64,000 nt of DNA from Ceratopteris richardii (lineage: Eukaryota; Streptophyta; Polypodiopsida; Polypodiales; Pteridaceae): positions 68,665,158 through 68,729,157 of the forward strand of contig CM035407.1 in NCBI GenBank assembly GCA_020310875.1, given 5' to 3'. Shown here in pieces: positions 38,406 through 49,251 of this stretch; position 1 is the first letter of the stretch; each line of letters opens with the position of its first letter. The translations under genes and the position numbers were made by a program. The notes under the pieces were generated by a model. The model searched no databases. It worked only from the letters and a program-made list of their open reading frames with translations, and was not told the origin of the DNA.

Positions 38406-39645
38406 TGTGAAGAGATGGATAGATATGTGCTTGAAGATGAAGTGGTGCTGCAAAATCCTTGATCTACACCAGCAAAATGAACTCTAGGAGTATGTGGTGG
38501 GCCATTTTAGCTTTCCAATGGATGTGTAAGACACCCTATGTACCTTGGAAGATCAATCTCGAAAAGATAGATCAAAACAGATGAGCTAGAATTAATTCAG
38601 AGGTGAAAAACTTGCTATTTTAAATTGTCGAGTGTTTTGACTAATTCTCTAAGCACAACAACAATTAGCTTAATTCCTTTTGGGGAACTCTAATTAACTT
38701 TGAGAGCTAACATTCAAGAGTAACAGAAATAGTGAATCACACAATGAGAATGAAGTTTAACAAGTTATGACATAATCCCAATTTTCACAGGTTGCAATAC
38801 TACTTAGACGAGTGAGCAGAAAAATGATCATAACTCAAGATTCAAATACTCAATGATTATGAAATTTTGTATGCGGATACTAGACATTATGCTGAGTCCA
38901 ATAAGTTTTGAATCATGCAATTTTATGAAGTACACACGGAGAACCAGCTCTGCAAGATAAAAATTAAAAATCTGCAGAGAAGTGAATATGGACAGACAGG
39001 GTTAACTTCAACTGAACATAACTCAAGATTGAGAGCTCCAATAGCAATGGAATTCTATGACATATAGTAGACTCTAAAGGACAACTTTAGCAAGTTAAAT
39101 CATTGAAAATGATGCACCACACTGAGAGAAATGATCTCTACAATCAGACTGAAAAATCTGAGAAGCATAACAGTGAAGAGTAGACTCACACAACCATGAA
39201 GATATGAAGTTGTATGATCATAAATATGAATGTATATTTATTGTAAAATACAATGAACTTACAGATACATGTGTGTGCCTTGTATCCACACTTGATATAG
39301 CATATAGCTCAGCTGATGGATGCCTCTCAAAGTGTGACTAAATTGTCATGTATATATAGAGAGTTTTGGAGCCAAGATTTGAATTTGAATCTTGCTCACC
39401 TAAAAGTAGTTTCCTAATTTTTAGAGATTGATTGATTCTCCAACCTCCAAAACAAGAATTTGTGGCTTCTCTCTCTATTTTTATCAAGTGGACTCAACCA
39501 CTTTTGACTCCTTTAACTTTAACATCAAGTAAATGATCAAACAATTACAAGGACGAGTTCACAAGTGAACTCTTAGATTTCCATACATTGTCTTCTCTTA
39601 GAAATTCAAGCCAATACTTAGGCTTGTAATGGATTTGTTCCAACA
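38406..39645 (-). mobile_element. 5' LTR of the full-length copia
   Basis: On the minus strand it starts TGTTGGAAC and ends CTTCACA. It is 1240 bp and highly similar to 32969-34164. Confidence 0.9.
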
Positions 39646-39650
39646 TGAAC

Positions 39651-40110
39651 TAGATTATATGCACAGTTTTTATAATTCTATAATTCTCGCATCAAATACA
39701 CTTCATTCTCTCTTCACATTGATCAACTATCAGTTTAAGAAAAGAAAACTCTATTTCCCATGTTTTCTTATATCTTCTCATTGTTACTTTTTGGATTTAG
39801 CGTTTGAAGCTTCATTTGCAAGAGTAGGTGATATGACAGTTGAAGGATTCTCTACAATCACACTGTTTTCATTCTCTTCTATCTCATGAAATGTTTTCTC
39901 ATCATGTGAATACCCCATGTTATGCATAGGTACATAAACACAATTTGCATCTAAAGCATTTTCCATTTCAAAATCAACATCATCAATACCTTCAACATCT
40001 ACCTCATCCATATGAGCATCATCACTATTGAATAATTTCATACATCATTTCCTTCCTTGATGTATTTGCTATATGATTTGACAAATCCCTTTTGAGAGAA
40101 TCCTTTTTAA
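39651..40110 (-). pseudogene. hAT-like transposase N-terminal region, minus copy
   Basis: Minus translation shows VEGIDDVDFEMENALDANCV, YVPMHNMGYSHDEKTFHEIE and a Lys-rich NAKSKK end. It is the inverted paralogue of the plus-strand copy at 41740-42070. The segment left of 39780 corresponds to the following zinc-finger region. It is non-functional. Confidence 0.55.
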
Positions 40111-40559
40111 AATATTCAAAAAATGGGCATTCTGATATTTTCAAGCTTATATAACATACATATACAATGAATAAAATGTATCAGTCCACGATTTCATGAA
40201 ACAAACTAAAACACCTTTCATCAAAAAAAAAAAAGAGAATATCTAACCTCTTTCAAACTTCCAAGGCAATCTGAATATGTTTGAACATGACTTCCATATC
40301 CCAATCAACTTCTCTTATGATTCTCACTCTTTAGCATCAAGTAATTGACAAATAAGAATGACTTGTATCACAAAAAATACACATTGGATAGTTAGAAAAA
40401 ATATGATTGAACAATTTTTTATTGCTTTTGAAGCCTTCAACCTCTCAATTCTCAAATAGGTAGGCAAAAAATTTTGAAATGAAGACCATGCTTGCTAGAA
40501 GTTCAACATTTTCAATAGATTTTGTATGGAAACATTCGAGGGGTCAATGGTCATTGGAA
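40111..40559. other. Unassigned, probably hAT-related
   Basis: Lies between two hAT-like pieces. No clear domain was recognised in either direction. Confidence 0.3.
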
Positions 40560-41425
40560 AATGCATTATCCATTTGACTAGACTCTAGAAACGGCTCTAA
40601 AAATAGATGAGTATCATTTCCAACTTGGGTTCGTTGGATGTTAATGTTGTATCTATATATGGAGATAGCTCCATGCTAAGGTGCTATGAAGGATTAGTTT
40701 CAAAGCTTCATACAGATATGCCTAATATGATATCTATGCATTGTTTGGCACATAGAGAAGCTTTTGCAAATGTTGATGCTTGTAAAGCATTTCCTTGATT
40801 TTCATAGGGTTGATAAAATTTCTAAAAAAATCATGGTATTGGACATGCTCTTCAATAGTAAGGCGATCAAACTTTTAAAAATTACTTGAAGAGATGAATC
40901 TTCAACTTTTGGAGAAATTGCAAATTCATAATCTTAGATGGTTGGTAAGAGGACTTTTAGTACATCTATAGAGGTGCGCTTGAATTCTTGGAGAAGAAAG
41001 TTATACTTTTACAAAAAATACCACATACTTGAAAAGTTTTATTAATCATACATGTACAGGTTACGTCAAGTATTAAAATGAGAATGAAGAGGAATTCAAT
41101 CATGTTCTTATGTATGAGTCCATGCTTGGGAAAGATAAAAATGGAATCGTTTTATATGTACAAAGTAATAACTTGATGACATGCATAAAAATGGAAAAAA
41201 ATTATGTGTAAAAACTTATTTAGTGTGTAAATGATTGATTTTCATATATGCATTTATTCAATGCTACCAAATTTTTTAGTACAATGTATTTTCTATGTGG
41301 TGAAGTTGAAAGAGAAAAAAAAGAAGATTGCATGGTTATCATGTCTATTTGATAGTATTAGCATCCATGTAATCAATGCAAATGGATGTAAAAAGGAGCT
41401 AAAGGCATTTGTTGATACACTCATT
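40560..41425 (+). pseudogene. hAT-like transposase core fragment, copy 1
   Basis: An open stretch (40607-40798) contains VSIYGDSSMLRCYEGLVSKL and PNMISMHCLAHREAFANVDA. This resembles the 'DGA..M.G...G....LK....' and 'H.I.H.LAL' blocks of zinc-finger (ZMYM/KIAA1586-type) hAT-derived transposases. Further stretches with stops follow to about 41425 (IAWLSCLFDSISIHVINANG). Homologous copies lie at 42740-43940 and 46310-48060. Confidence 0.5.
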
Positions 41426-41426
41426 C

Positions 41427-41735
41427 ATGGACATTAGGATTTTCCTTATGTACTATTCTTTATATATTACACTTGTTGTATTGTTGTTTGTGGTCATTCT
41501 TGTACGTTTCTTTTATGTAATAGAAGAAGAAGAAGAAGATCATTATTCCTTGCCTCAATCTTTGTGTGTGCTCCACTTAGATTGTAAGAGTGTTTCTGTG
41601 AGCTCTCTTCCTTGTCTCCTTCCTCGTGACATGGTATCAGAGCTAATGTGGCTGTAGAGAGCTCATGGAGAAGGCCAAGAATGAAGAGTACATGAGAAGG
41701 TGTGGAGAAAGTGTGATTCACAAACAACCTCAGAT
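41427..41735 (+). mobile_element. Copia LTR end, primer site and leader fragment
   Basis: Matches 5868-6210. The LTR end (...TGACA at 41630), a perfect primer site TGGTATCAGAGC at 41632-41643, and the leader phrase AGAGCTCATGGAGAAGGCCA are all present. It sits between two pieces of hAT-like sequence, so it is an insertion or recombination product. Confidence 0.7.
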
Positions 41736-41739
41736 TCCC

Positions 41740-42460
41740 TTTAAAAGGCTTCTCTCAAAAGGGATTTGTCAAATCCTATAGCAAATACATTAAGGAAGAA
41801 AATGATGTATGCATTATTCAAGAGTGATGATGATTCTCGTATGGATGAGATAAATGTTAAAAGTATTGATGATGTTGATTCTAAAATGGAAAATGCTTTA
41901 GATGCAAATTGTGTTTATATACCTATGCATAACATGGGCTATTCACATGGTGAGAAAAAGTTTCATGAGATAGAAGAGAATGAAAACAATGTGATTGTAG
42001 AGAATCCTTCAAATGTCATATCACCTCCTCTTGCAAATGAAACTTCAAAATCTAAATCCAAAAAGTAAAAATGAGAAGATATAATAAAAAATGGAAAATA
42101 GATTTTTCTTTTCTTAACATGATAGTTGATAAAAGTGAATACAGAATGAAGTGTATATAATGCGAGAACTATAGAATCGACAGTCCATGGGATAATGGAT
42201 TTAATTGAAAAACCATCATGGAAGGTGGCATTCAAAAATACAATAAATTTGTAAAGCAGAAGCTTGGACATTGCAAATGGTATGCTGAAAAAGATAAGAA
42301 AATCCTTGGACATGTTGTGATACTAGATGGTCGAAAGAAAAGCAGAGTACTTACTCATATGAAGTTGGCATATTTTCTTGCCAAGTAGGACATGTCTTTA
42401 ACAAAATTATGGACATCATGTGATTCGATGCTTTCTTTAAATCTACAAGATATATGTCAT
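41740..42460 (+). pseudogene. hAT-like transposase N-terminal region, plus copy
   Basis: Open from 41766 to 42068 with acidic DDDSRMDEINV, DVDSKMENALDANCVYIPMH and a Lys-rich SKSKSKK end. Broken frames continue with MIVDKSEYRMKCI and C..YNKFVKQKLGHCKWYAE (zinc-finger-like) near 42118-42295. The arrangement, an acidic N-terminus and then a Cys/His region before the hAT core, fits ZMYM-type hAT transposases. Function beyond that is not inferred. Confidence 0.5.
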
Positions 42461-42739
42461 AGCCTGTTTTTCTATCCAACCCTTTTCAGTGCTTGGGGGG
42501 TATGCCCTGTGGCGCCAAATTGTGCGCAACTATGAGGGGTACTAGTACTCCTCATACCAAGCTCTCATTGCCTTCTTCAACACGAGTTGCTAATCGAATA
42601 TAAACGTGTTCTGGCAATCTTCTTGGTGTCCCTTGTGTTGGCTTATGCATTTTGTGGGTTTGAACGTCTCAATATACCCTTGTGAAATTATTCCTCAAGC
42701 TTCCATTGCAAGATTATATTCGTACTTCAAAAAATATCA
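42461..42739. other. Unassigned insertion within the hAT-like relic
   Basis: A more GC-rich stretch (GCTTGGGGGGTATGCCCTGT...) interrupts the hAT-like similarity. No motif was recognised. Confidence 0.3.
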
Positions 42740-43940
42740 GGAAAATGTATTATTAAAAAGTCCTTAATGGTAGATGAATCAATGGACAAAGGCTTTGAGA
42801 AACATTTGAATGTCTATAATGCCCTTTTTTTAATAAAGATCATTTTTTAATGCAAGAATATGAGTTCTTGAAATTGATATTGGTTGTAGATGGATACGCT
42901 CAAACCAAGTATGATCATTAATGAAAATATTTTGTGAGATACCTTTATATATGAAGCTTTTAGTGGGAATATCTATAGATAGAGATAGCTCCATGCTAAG
43001 CTTCTATGAAGGATTAGATTCAAAGTTAAAAAGATAGAAATGGAATCGTGTTGAATGTACAAGGTAATGACTTGATGACATGCATAAAAATGAAAAAAAT
43101 GTTCTGTGCAAAAAGTTATTTGGTGTCTAAATGATCAATGTCCAGATATGTATTTCTTTGATGCTACCAAATTTTTTCAGTACAATGTATTTTCTATGTG
43201 ATGAAGTTGAAAGAGAAAAAAAAAAGACAATTTCATGGTTATCATGTCTACTTGATCGTATTAGCAACCATGTAGTCAATGCAAATGGATGTAAAAGAAA
43301 AGGAGCTAAAGGCATTTGTTGATACACTTTTTTTCTGTGTGTGAAGGTATGAGCCTCAAAGATGGATGGAGGGTTTTTTCTAATGCATCCATCATATTGG
43401 AAAGAAACATATTCAAATTTGTTGAAGCTATGGCAAATCCTGAGTCCGTTAATGTGGAAGAGATTTATCTGAATAAAACATCATAAAAACCAATCAGAGA
43501 CAACAATCAAAGGTGCATACATTAGATACAGTTATGAGGATCTCCGTGCTTAGATCCTCTTATGATCTATTGGATTGGGAAAAATCTATACAATATGGAA
43601 TGAAGCAAGGATGTTTCCCTTTTGATCTTTAGCTTCTCCTTTTGAAGTACATTTTGGTTTATCGTTACATTTTCAATCCAATTTTATACTTACGAAATTT
43701 TTTTATCCTTTTGTATTTCAAATACTTCTATAATTAATATCCATATTGTCATACTATATGATCAAATTTTATATCATGTATGAATTTGAACTCGTACTCA
43801 TACATATAATTGAAGATATTTTCATAATATGTTAGTTTTTGAATTTTTTGTATACTTTCAAATACCATTAGGCACTTGATATTGGATAAAGATGAAGCAC
43901 AAATTTTAGAGGATGCCCATTCTTGAACCCCCAAAGCATT
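42740..43940 (+). pseudogene. hAT-like transposase core fragment, copy 2
   Basis: Starts with SLMVDESMDKGFEKHLNVYN (compare the 'DESTD...K.L.VY' block of hAT cores), then a piece homologous to 46310-48060 lacking about 430 bp at 43026. Phrases such as AATGGAATCGTGTTGAATGT and CACTTGATATTGGATAAAGA align with the other copy. Several stops are present. Confidence 0.55.
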
Positions 43941-43989
43941 TGCTATTTCTCAGAAGCTTGAACTGTCTTGTTGGATTACAAAAACGACA

Positions 43990-44344
43990 ATGATTTTGCG
44001 AATGACAAAATGGCATAACAAACACCAACATTTAATTTCAATTAAACATAGCAATATAATCCAAGACCAGAAAGATAAAGGATAAATTAGCATCTAAAGA
44101 TTTGACGTAGAAGGATGGATCAACTGTGAGACGTATAAGAGAGATTCTTGTTCTCATCCACATTGCACATACAGTTGTTCCAGAGACCATGTTATCTATC
44201 TCCTTCATTTTCCTTGTGTCGTAAACAATGTAGGCCTTGCCAAGCGCAATGATACCTAGTATGCATGCCACAAAGCTCTGATGTCAAAAAAGAATGACAT
44301 CTATTATTATTCGTTGGTCATGTACGTGGTAACAAATTTTTTTT
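43990..44344. repeat. Duplicated non-coding segment, copy 1
   Basis: Closely matches 48870-49250 (phrases TTACAAAAACGACAATGATT, CTCATCCACATTGCACATAC, CCTTGTGTCGTAAACAATGT). It precedes a minus-strand LINE 3' end in both copies, showing a tandem segmental duplication. Confidence 0.8.
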
Positions 44345-44397
44345 TTCAATAGGAATTTTGGCATCACCCTACTCGCCCAAACTTTAATTAATAGAAA
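44345..44397 (-). mobile_element. LINE 3' end (minus), split by another LINE
   Basis: A T-run followed by ACTTTAATTAATAGAAAG matches the LINE 3' end at 49280-49312. Its continuation lies at 46024-46305, after a plus-strand LINE. Confidence 0.65.
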
Positions 44398-46022
44398 GAA
44401 CAAGCAGCAATGGAACTGGGCTCGGTCTAAGCTCGAGAGCAAGCTGATGTACTGGAAAGGTATGCAAATTAATCTGGATGGACGTGCTATGGTGATTAAC
44501 ACATTTCTTCTCTCTTCGGTGCTTTACTTTCTCTCGTGCTTGAGACCAAAAGACCAAGAGATCTTCAAACTCGAGAGAATTTGTAGGAACTTCCTCTAGG
44601 CGGGTGATCCTAACAAAAGGGGTATCCCCAAAATAAAATGGACTACTTGCATTAGCCAAAAGGATCAAGGTGGTTTGGGCATTCTAGACATCGAAGGAAT
44701 GGCTAATAGGTTAGCAAAAAAATGGTCAACTAAAGCATGGAGCAATAGTGATGCCTCTTGGGCCAAGCTTATTTTTAGAAAGAGGAGTGTTCTTAAGCTT
44801 GTGGGTCTCCCAGGGTGGAAGGGTCTCCACCTTCTCACTGTTTTGTTCTCCCCATTTCCGATGACTCCCAAAGGCTCAAGCTTGGTTTGTTCTCTATGGA
44901 AGAGTTGGAACAAAGTTAAAGAGTTTATCAAAATCAAATAAGATTGGAAATGGGTAGTTGGTATTAGAAAAAATGATTGGATCTGGTTCCCTATCAAGGA
45001 CATCAGAAACATGGAGTCTTGGAACCTCCAAAAAGCTAGGAAGCTTTGGAACAAAGGCTTCCATTTGTGGAAACACCTTTGGAACCAAGAAACTTATGAG
45101 TGGATTAGATTCGAGGACATTGATCTGGCCAAAAGAGTGGACTATGAAGAATGGTGTCTATTACAGAGTAGATTCAATGCTTGGGAATGCTCGAGAACTC
45201 CCCTTCTCACAGGTCAAGACTCTTCTCACCCTGAGGGTCTAAGATGGCACAATGGCAATAGCCTTGAGAAAATTCCGAGATGGATGTGGAATTTCAAATG
45301 CTCAATAAGAAGTGGTGGCTGGATTTGTTAAGCTACAGGTGTGACTTTAAGTTCCAATCCCTTTGGCACCCCCTCATTGAGATAAAGAAGTATGTACGTA
45401 TGTCGCAAATCCTACATCATGGAATCTCGACCAATGTAAAAGCTAACAAAATTTGCGGGCTCCCCCATGGTGGAAATGATGCCTTTATGGCATGGAAGCC
45501 TTGGGAGAACTCTTCTATTCGTGCCCCAAATCAATATCGATCTCGTAGACCCTTGAGAGAATTATGTTGTTACAGGGACAAATCAGGTAGAAGCAAGCTT
45601 TGCTAGGTGAAGCAATCAGATGTTCCTCAACACTGTGGAATGCTATAAGAGGGCTGACTCTATGGAAAATATGGAAAGAGAGGTGTGCAGCCAACTTTGG
45701 AAGCCCTGCTAAAGAATGGTCGATCAAAAAATCTCTTTTCCTTTTAGGCAAAAGAATTTCCAATTGTAAGAAGCCCTTGCCGTTTAGGCATCATAGAGTG
45801 TTCTTCCTAGAGAGCAACAAGATCAAAACCAAATGGGCCCCACATGAGGAGGACGAGAGGGTTATCAACCTTCTTTGTAAAATTTTCTAGTAATATATAA
45901 GCAGCCCCTACTTTGTGGGATACGAGGGGTCCCATGGGTGCTAGGCCCATTCACTTGTAGAGCTGTAATTTCTATTAATCAAAGTTTGGAAGAGTAGACT
46001 TAGCCAAACTTCCTTTTAAAAA
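44398..46022 (+). pseudogene. LINE, 5'-truncated (RT end, zf-RVT region, 3' UTR)
   Basis: Translation shows the end of a plant LINE RT (WARSKLESKLMYWKGMQINL, INTFLLSSVLYFLSCL) and the following QGGLGILDIEGMANRLAKKW block. The zf-RVT-like region follows: WNLQKARKLWNKGFHLWKHL, LWHPLIEIKKYVRMSQILHH and TNVKANKICGLPHGGNDAF. The end carries AANFGSPAKEW and FRHHRVFFLESNKIKTKW. After the stop at about 45888 a 3' UTR shares sequence with the local SINEs and ends in a short A-run. Only the C-terminal part remains, as usual for 5'-truncated LINE insertions. Several frameshifts are present. Confidence 0.75.
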
Positions 46023-46023
46023 A

Positions 46024-46305
46024 AGCGAGAGGGTCTAGCACCCATGGGATCTCCCAAATCCCACAAAGCAAGGGTTGCTCAAAAATTCCTAGAAAACATT
46101 CCAAAGAGGGTTGATGACCTTTTCATCCCCCTCATAGGGGGGCCACTCACTTTCAAACTTGTTGTTCTCAAGGAAAAACACTCTATGATGACTAAAAGGT
46201 GGGGTCTTCTTATAATTGAATATTATTTTGCCTAGTAGAAAAAGAGATTTTTCAGCTGACCATTCTTTAGGGCTAGCAAAGTTGGCAACACACCTCTCTT
46301 TCTGA
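46024..46305 (-). pseudogene. LINE 3' part (minus), continuation
   Basis: Minus translation shows KERCVANFASPKEWSAEKSL and FSHHRVFFLENNKFESEW followed by the LINE 3' UTR. Together with 44345-44397 it forms one minus-strand LINE into which the plus-strand LINE inserted. The copy stops at about 46305, where the next duplicated hAT-like unit begins. Confidence 0.7.
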
Positions 46306-46309
46306 TTCA

Positions 46310-48060
46310 TACATGCTCAAACCAAGTATGATCATTAATGAGAATATTTTGTGGGAGAGATGAAGCTTTTAGTGGGAATATCTATAGATGGAGACAGCTC
46401 CATGCTAAGATGCTATGAAGGATTAGTTTCAAAGCTTCATACGGATATCCCTAATGTGATATCTATGCATTGTTTGGCACATAGAGAAGCTTTTCCAAAT
46501 GTTGATGCTTGTAAAGTGTTTCCTTGATTTCCATATGTTGATAAAATTGTTAAAAATATATATTCTTGGACATGCTCTTCAACAATAAGACGTTCAAACT
46601 TTCAAAAATGACTTGAAGAAATGAATCTTCAACTTTTAGAGGACTTGCAAATTAATAATCTCAAATAATTGGTAAGAGGGCTTTTAGTACATCTATAGAG
46701 CTATGCTCGAATTCATTGAGAAGAAAGTTATACTTTTACAGGAAATACCACATACTTGAAAATTTTTATTAATCGTACATGTACAGGTTACTTCAAGTAT
46801 TAAAATGAGAATGAAGGGGAATTCAATCATGTTCTTACGTAACTCCATGCTTGGGAAAGATAAAAATGGAGTCTTTTTTTTTTTTTAATGGAGGTTCGGC
46901 TGAGGCCTACTCCCTCGAACTTTAACTTTGAAATTGCAACTGTACAAGGAAGGGCATAGTACCCATGGGACCCCCCTTATACCACAAGAACAGAGGTTTA
47001 CAAGACTGAGTTAAACGGCGGTCAACATTACCGCAGGGATAGACAAACAATGGCACTCAGCCACAATGCAACATCTTTCCAGATTACAGGTCCCTTACAT
47101 GTTGCTGCCAGGGATTGAACCCTCGCCCCCTCCTCAAGAGGCGAGAGGCCCAACCACTAGGCCAGCGAAATGGAATCTTGTTGAATGTACAAGGTAATGA
47201 CTTGATGACATGCATGAAAATGGAAGAATGTTTTGTGCAAAAAGTTATTTAGTGTGTAAATGATCAATTTTCATAAATGTATTTCTTCAATGCTACCAAC
47301 TTTTTTAGTACAATGTATTATCTCTGTGGTGAAGTTGAAAGAGAAAAAAAAAAGATAATTGCATGGTTATTATGTCAACTTAATCGTATTAGCAACATGT
47401 AATCAATGCAAATGGATGTAAAAAGTAGCTAAAGCCATTTGTTGATACACTTTTTTTATGTGTGTGGAGGTATGAGCTTCAAAGATGCATGGAGAAGTTT
47501 TCCTAATGCATCATAGCAAAGAAACATATTCAAATTTGTTGAAGCTAAGGCAAATGCTTTTGGTTCTTAACATATCCTAAGTACCTTGTGAAGGAGGTTT
47601 ATCTGAATAGAACATCATAAAGACCAATCGGAGACAACAATCAAAGGTGCATACATTAGATACAATTATGAGGATCTTCATGCTTAGTTCCTCTTCTGAT
47701 CCATTGGATTGGGAAAAATCTATACAATATGGAATGAAGCAAGGATGTTGCCCTTTTGATCTTTAGTTTCTCCTTTTGAAGTAAATTTTGGTTTATCATT
47801 ACATTTTCAATCCAATTTTATACTTACGAAATTTTTTGACTTCTGTATTTCAAATACTTCTGTTACTTAATATTCATATTGTCATACTCTATGATGAAAT
47901 TTTATATCATGTATGAATTTGAACTCGTCCTCATGCATATAATTGAAGACGTTGTCATAATATATTAGTTTTTGAATTTTTTATATACTTTCAGATACCA
48001 ATAGGCACTTGATTTTTGATATACATGAAGCATAAATTTTAGAGGATGCCCATTCTTGAA
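46310..48060 (+). pseudogene. hAT-like transposase core fragment, copy 3
   Basis: Homologous to 42888-43920 and, from 46365 to 46870, to 40650-41140. It repeats the GDSSMLRCYEGLVSKLHT and MHCLAHREAFPNVDACK blocks. A SINE (46874-47167) is inserted with a target duplication. Stops and shifts are present. It forms the start of the second copy of a tandem duplication. Confidence 0.5.
46874..47167 (-). mobile_element. Full-length tRNA-derived SINE
   Basis: Read on the minus strand: box A TGGCCTAGTGG (47154-47164), box B GGTTCAATCCC (47111-47121), a body of about 200 bp containing GGTCCCATGGGTACTATGCC, and a poly(A) tail (T-run at 46874). A 10-bp target duplication AAATGGARTC flanks it (46864-46873 and 47168-47177). 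Paralogous copies at 41137 and 43036 lack the insertion at the same point. The 3' half resembles the local LINE 3' UTR. It would be transcribed by RNA polymerase III and mobilised by LINE machinery. Confidence 0.9.
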
Positions 48061-48470
48061 GCCCAAGGCATCCTCTCAATTTTAGTTATGCAAAATTTGA
48101 GCATCGATCTCGACACCAAGAAAAATGTGGATCCCTCAATGAATTAAAGATGGTGTCCCCTTTTAAGAAAGGAGGGAAAAAACCTAGCATGGATGATAGG
48201 GCATTGAGCCTTGCTTCAGTTGTTCTTTTTTATGCATACGAAAAACAAATTCATAGTGTAAAAAATTCACAAATTAATAGTAAAAATAAAATTCGATAAA
48301 TTCTTTAATGAATTAATTTGCTAAGAGCGAATTTTATACATTTTTTGGTACGAATTTTTTAGGTACAATTAACTTCATCAATCGTATCCTTGGTATTCAC
48401 TTTGTTACCGAGTTTGTTTTTTTGAGCTTTATAATGATGATTGCTTGAAGCTTACTAATCATTAATGTTT

Positions 48471-48545
<75 letters not shown>

Positions 48546-48869
48546 ATAAAATTTTCTCTAGATGGATAAAATTCTCGAATTTTATTTTGGGTTTGAATGA
48601 ACTAAACAAATTAAACGAATAGTTCCCAAATTGTTTCTCACAAATTAATTCTCTTGTTTGTACTATGAACAAATTGGCTACCAAATTCGCCAATCTAGAT
48701 GCCAAAGATCACAAAAATGCATGTGGAGAGGTAGGAGCTGGCACAAGAAGAAAGATGACAAGCATTTCCCCAACGAACAAGGAAGAATTAGAGTAGTAAC
48801 AAATTCCTCTTGTAATCTGCAGAGATAGATATAGACGCATCCGCCATTTCTCAGAAGCTTGCAGTCTTG
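48061..48869. other. Segment absent from the other hAT-like copy; no gene recognised
   Basis: About 800 bp present here but missing between 43925 and 43960 in the first duplicate. The first about 100 bases may be the transposase C-terminal region. A (TA)n(TG)n microsatellite lies at 48474-48540. Confidence 0.4.
48474..48540. repeat. (TA)n-(TG)n microsatellite
   Basis: About 30 bases of TA are followed by about 32 bases of TG. Confidence 0.95.
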
Positions 48870-49250
48870 TTGGATTACAAAAACGACAATGATTTCGCGA
48901 ATGAAAAAATGGCATAACAAATACCAACGTTTAATTTCAATTAAATGTAGCAGATATAATCCAAGACCAGAAAGATCTTATGTTTTAGACATAGAGGAAA
49001 AAGCAGCATTAAAAGATCCGACATAGAGAATGGATCAGCCATGAGAAGTATAAGAGGGATTTCTGTTCTCATCCACATTGCACATACAATTGTTCAAGAG
49101 ACTTTGTTATCTATCTCCTTCATTTTCCTTGTGTCGTAAACAATGTAGGCCTTGCCATGCGCAATGATACCTAGTATGCATGCCACAAAGCTATGATGTC
49201 GGAAAAGAATGACATCTATTACCATTCGCTAGTCATGTATTTGGTAAGGA
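48870..49250. repeat. Duplicated non-coding segment, copy 2
   Basis: Matches 43990-44344 and is followed by the same minus-strand LINE. Confidence 0.8.
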
Positions 49251-49251
49251 A

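Larger units (their letters stand above)
32969..39645 (-). mobile_element. Full-length Ty1/copia retrotransposon (minus strand)
   Basis: Two LTRs (32969-34164 and 38406-39645) enclose a primer site, gag, protease, integrase, RT, RNase H and polypurine tract in copia order. The 5-bp target duplication TGAAC flanks it (32964-32968 and 39646-39650). The total is 6677 bp. The coding frame has several stops and frameshifts and damaged catalytic boxes, so it is a dead but structurally complete copy. Confidence 0.9.

Noticed and set aside
47101..47167. Possible functional tRNA gene on the minus strand
   Set aside because: Boxes A and B are good, but the segment lacks a full cloverleaf, continues into a SINE body and poly(A), and is flanked by target duplications.
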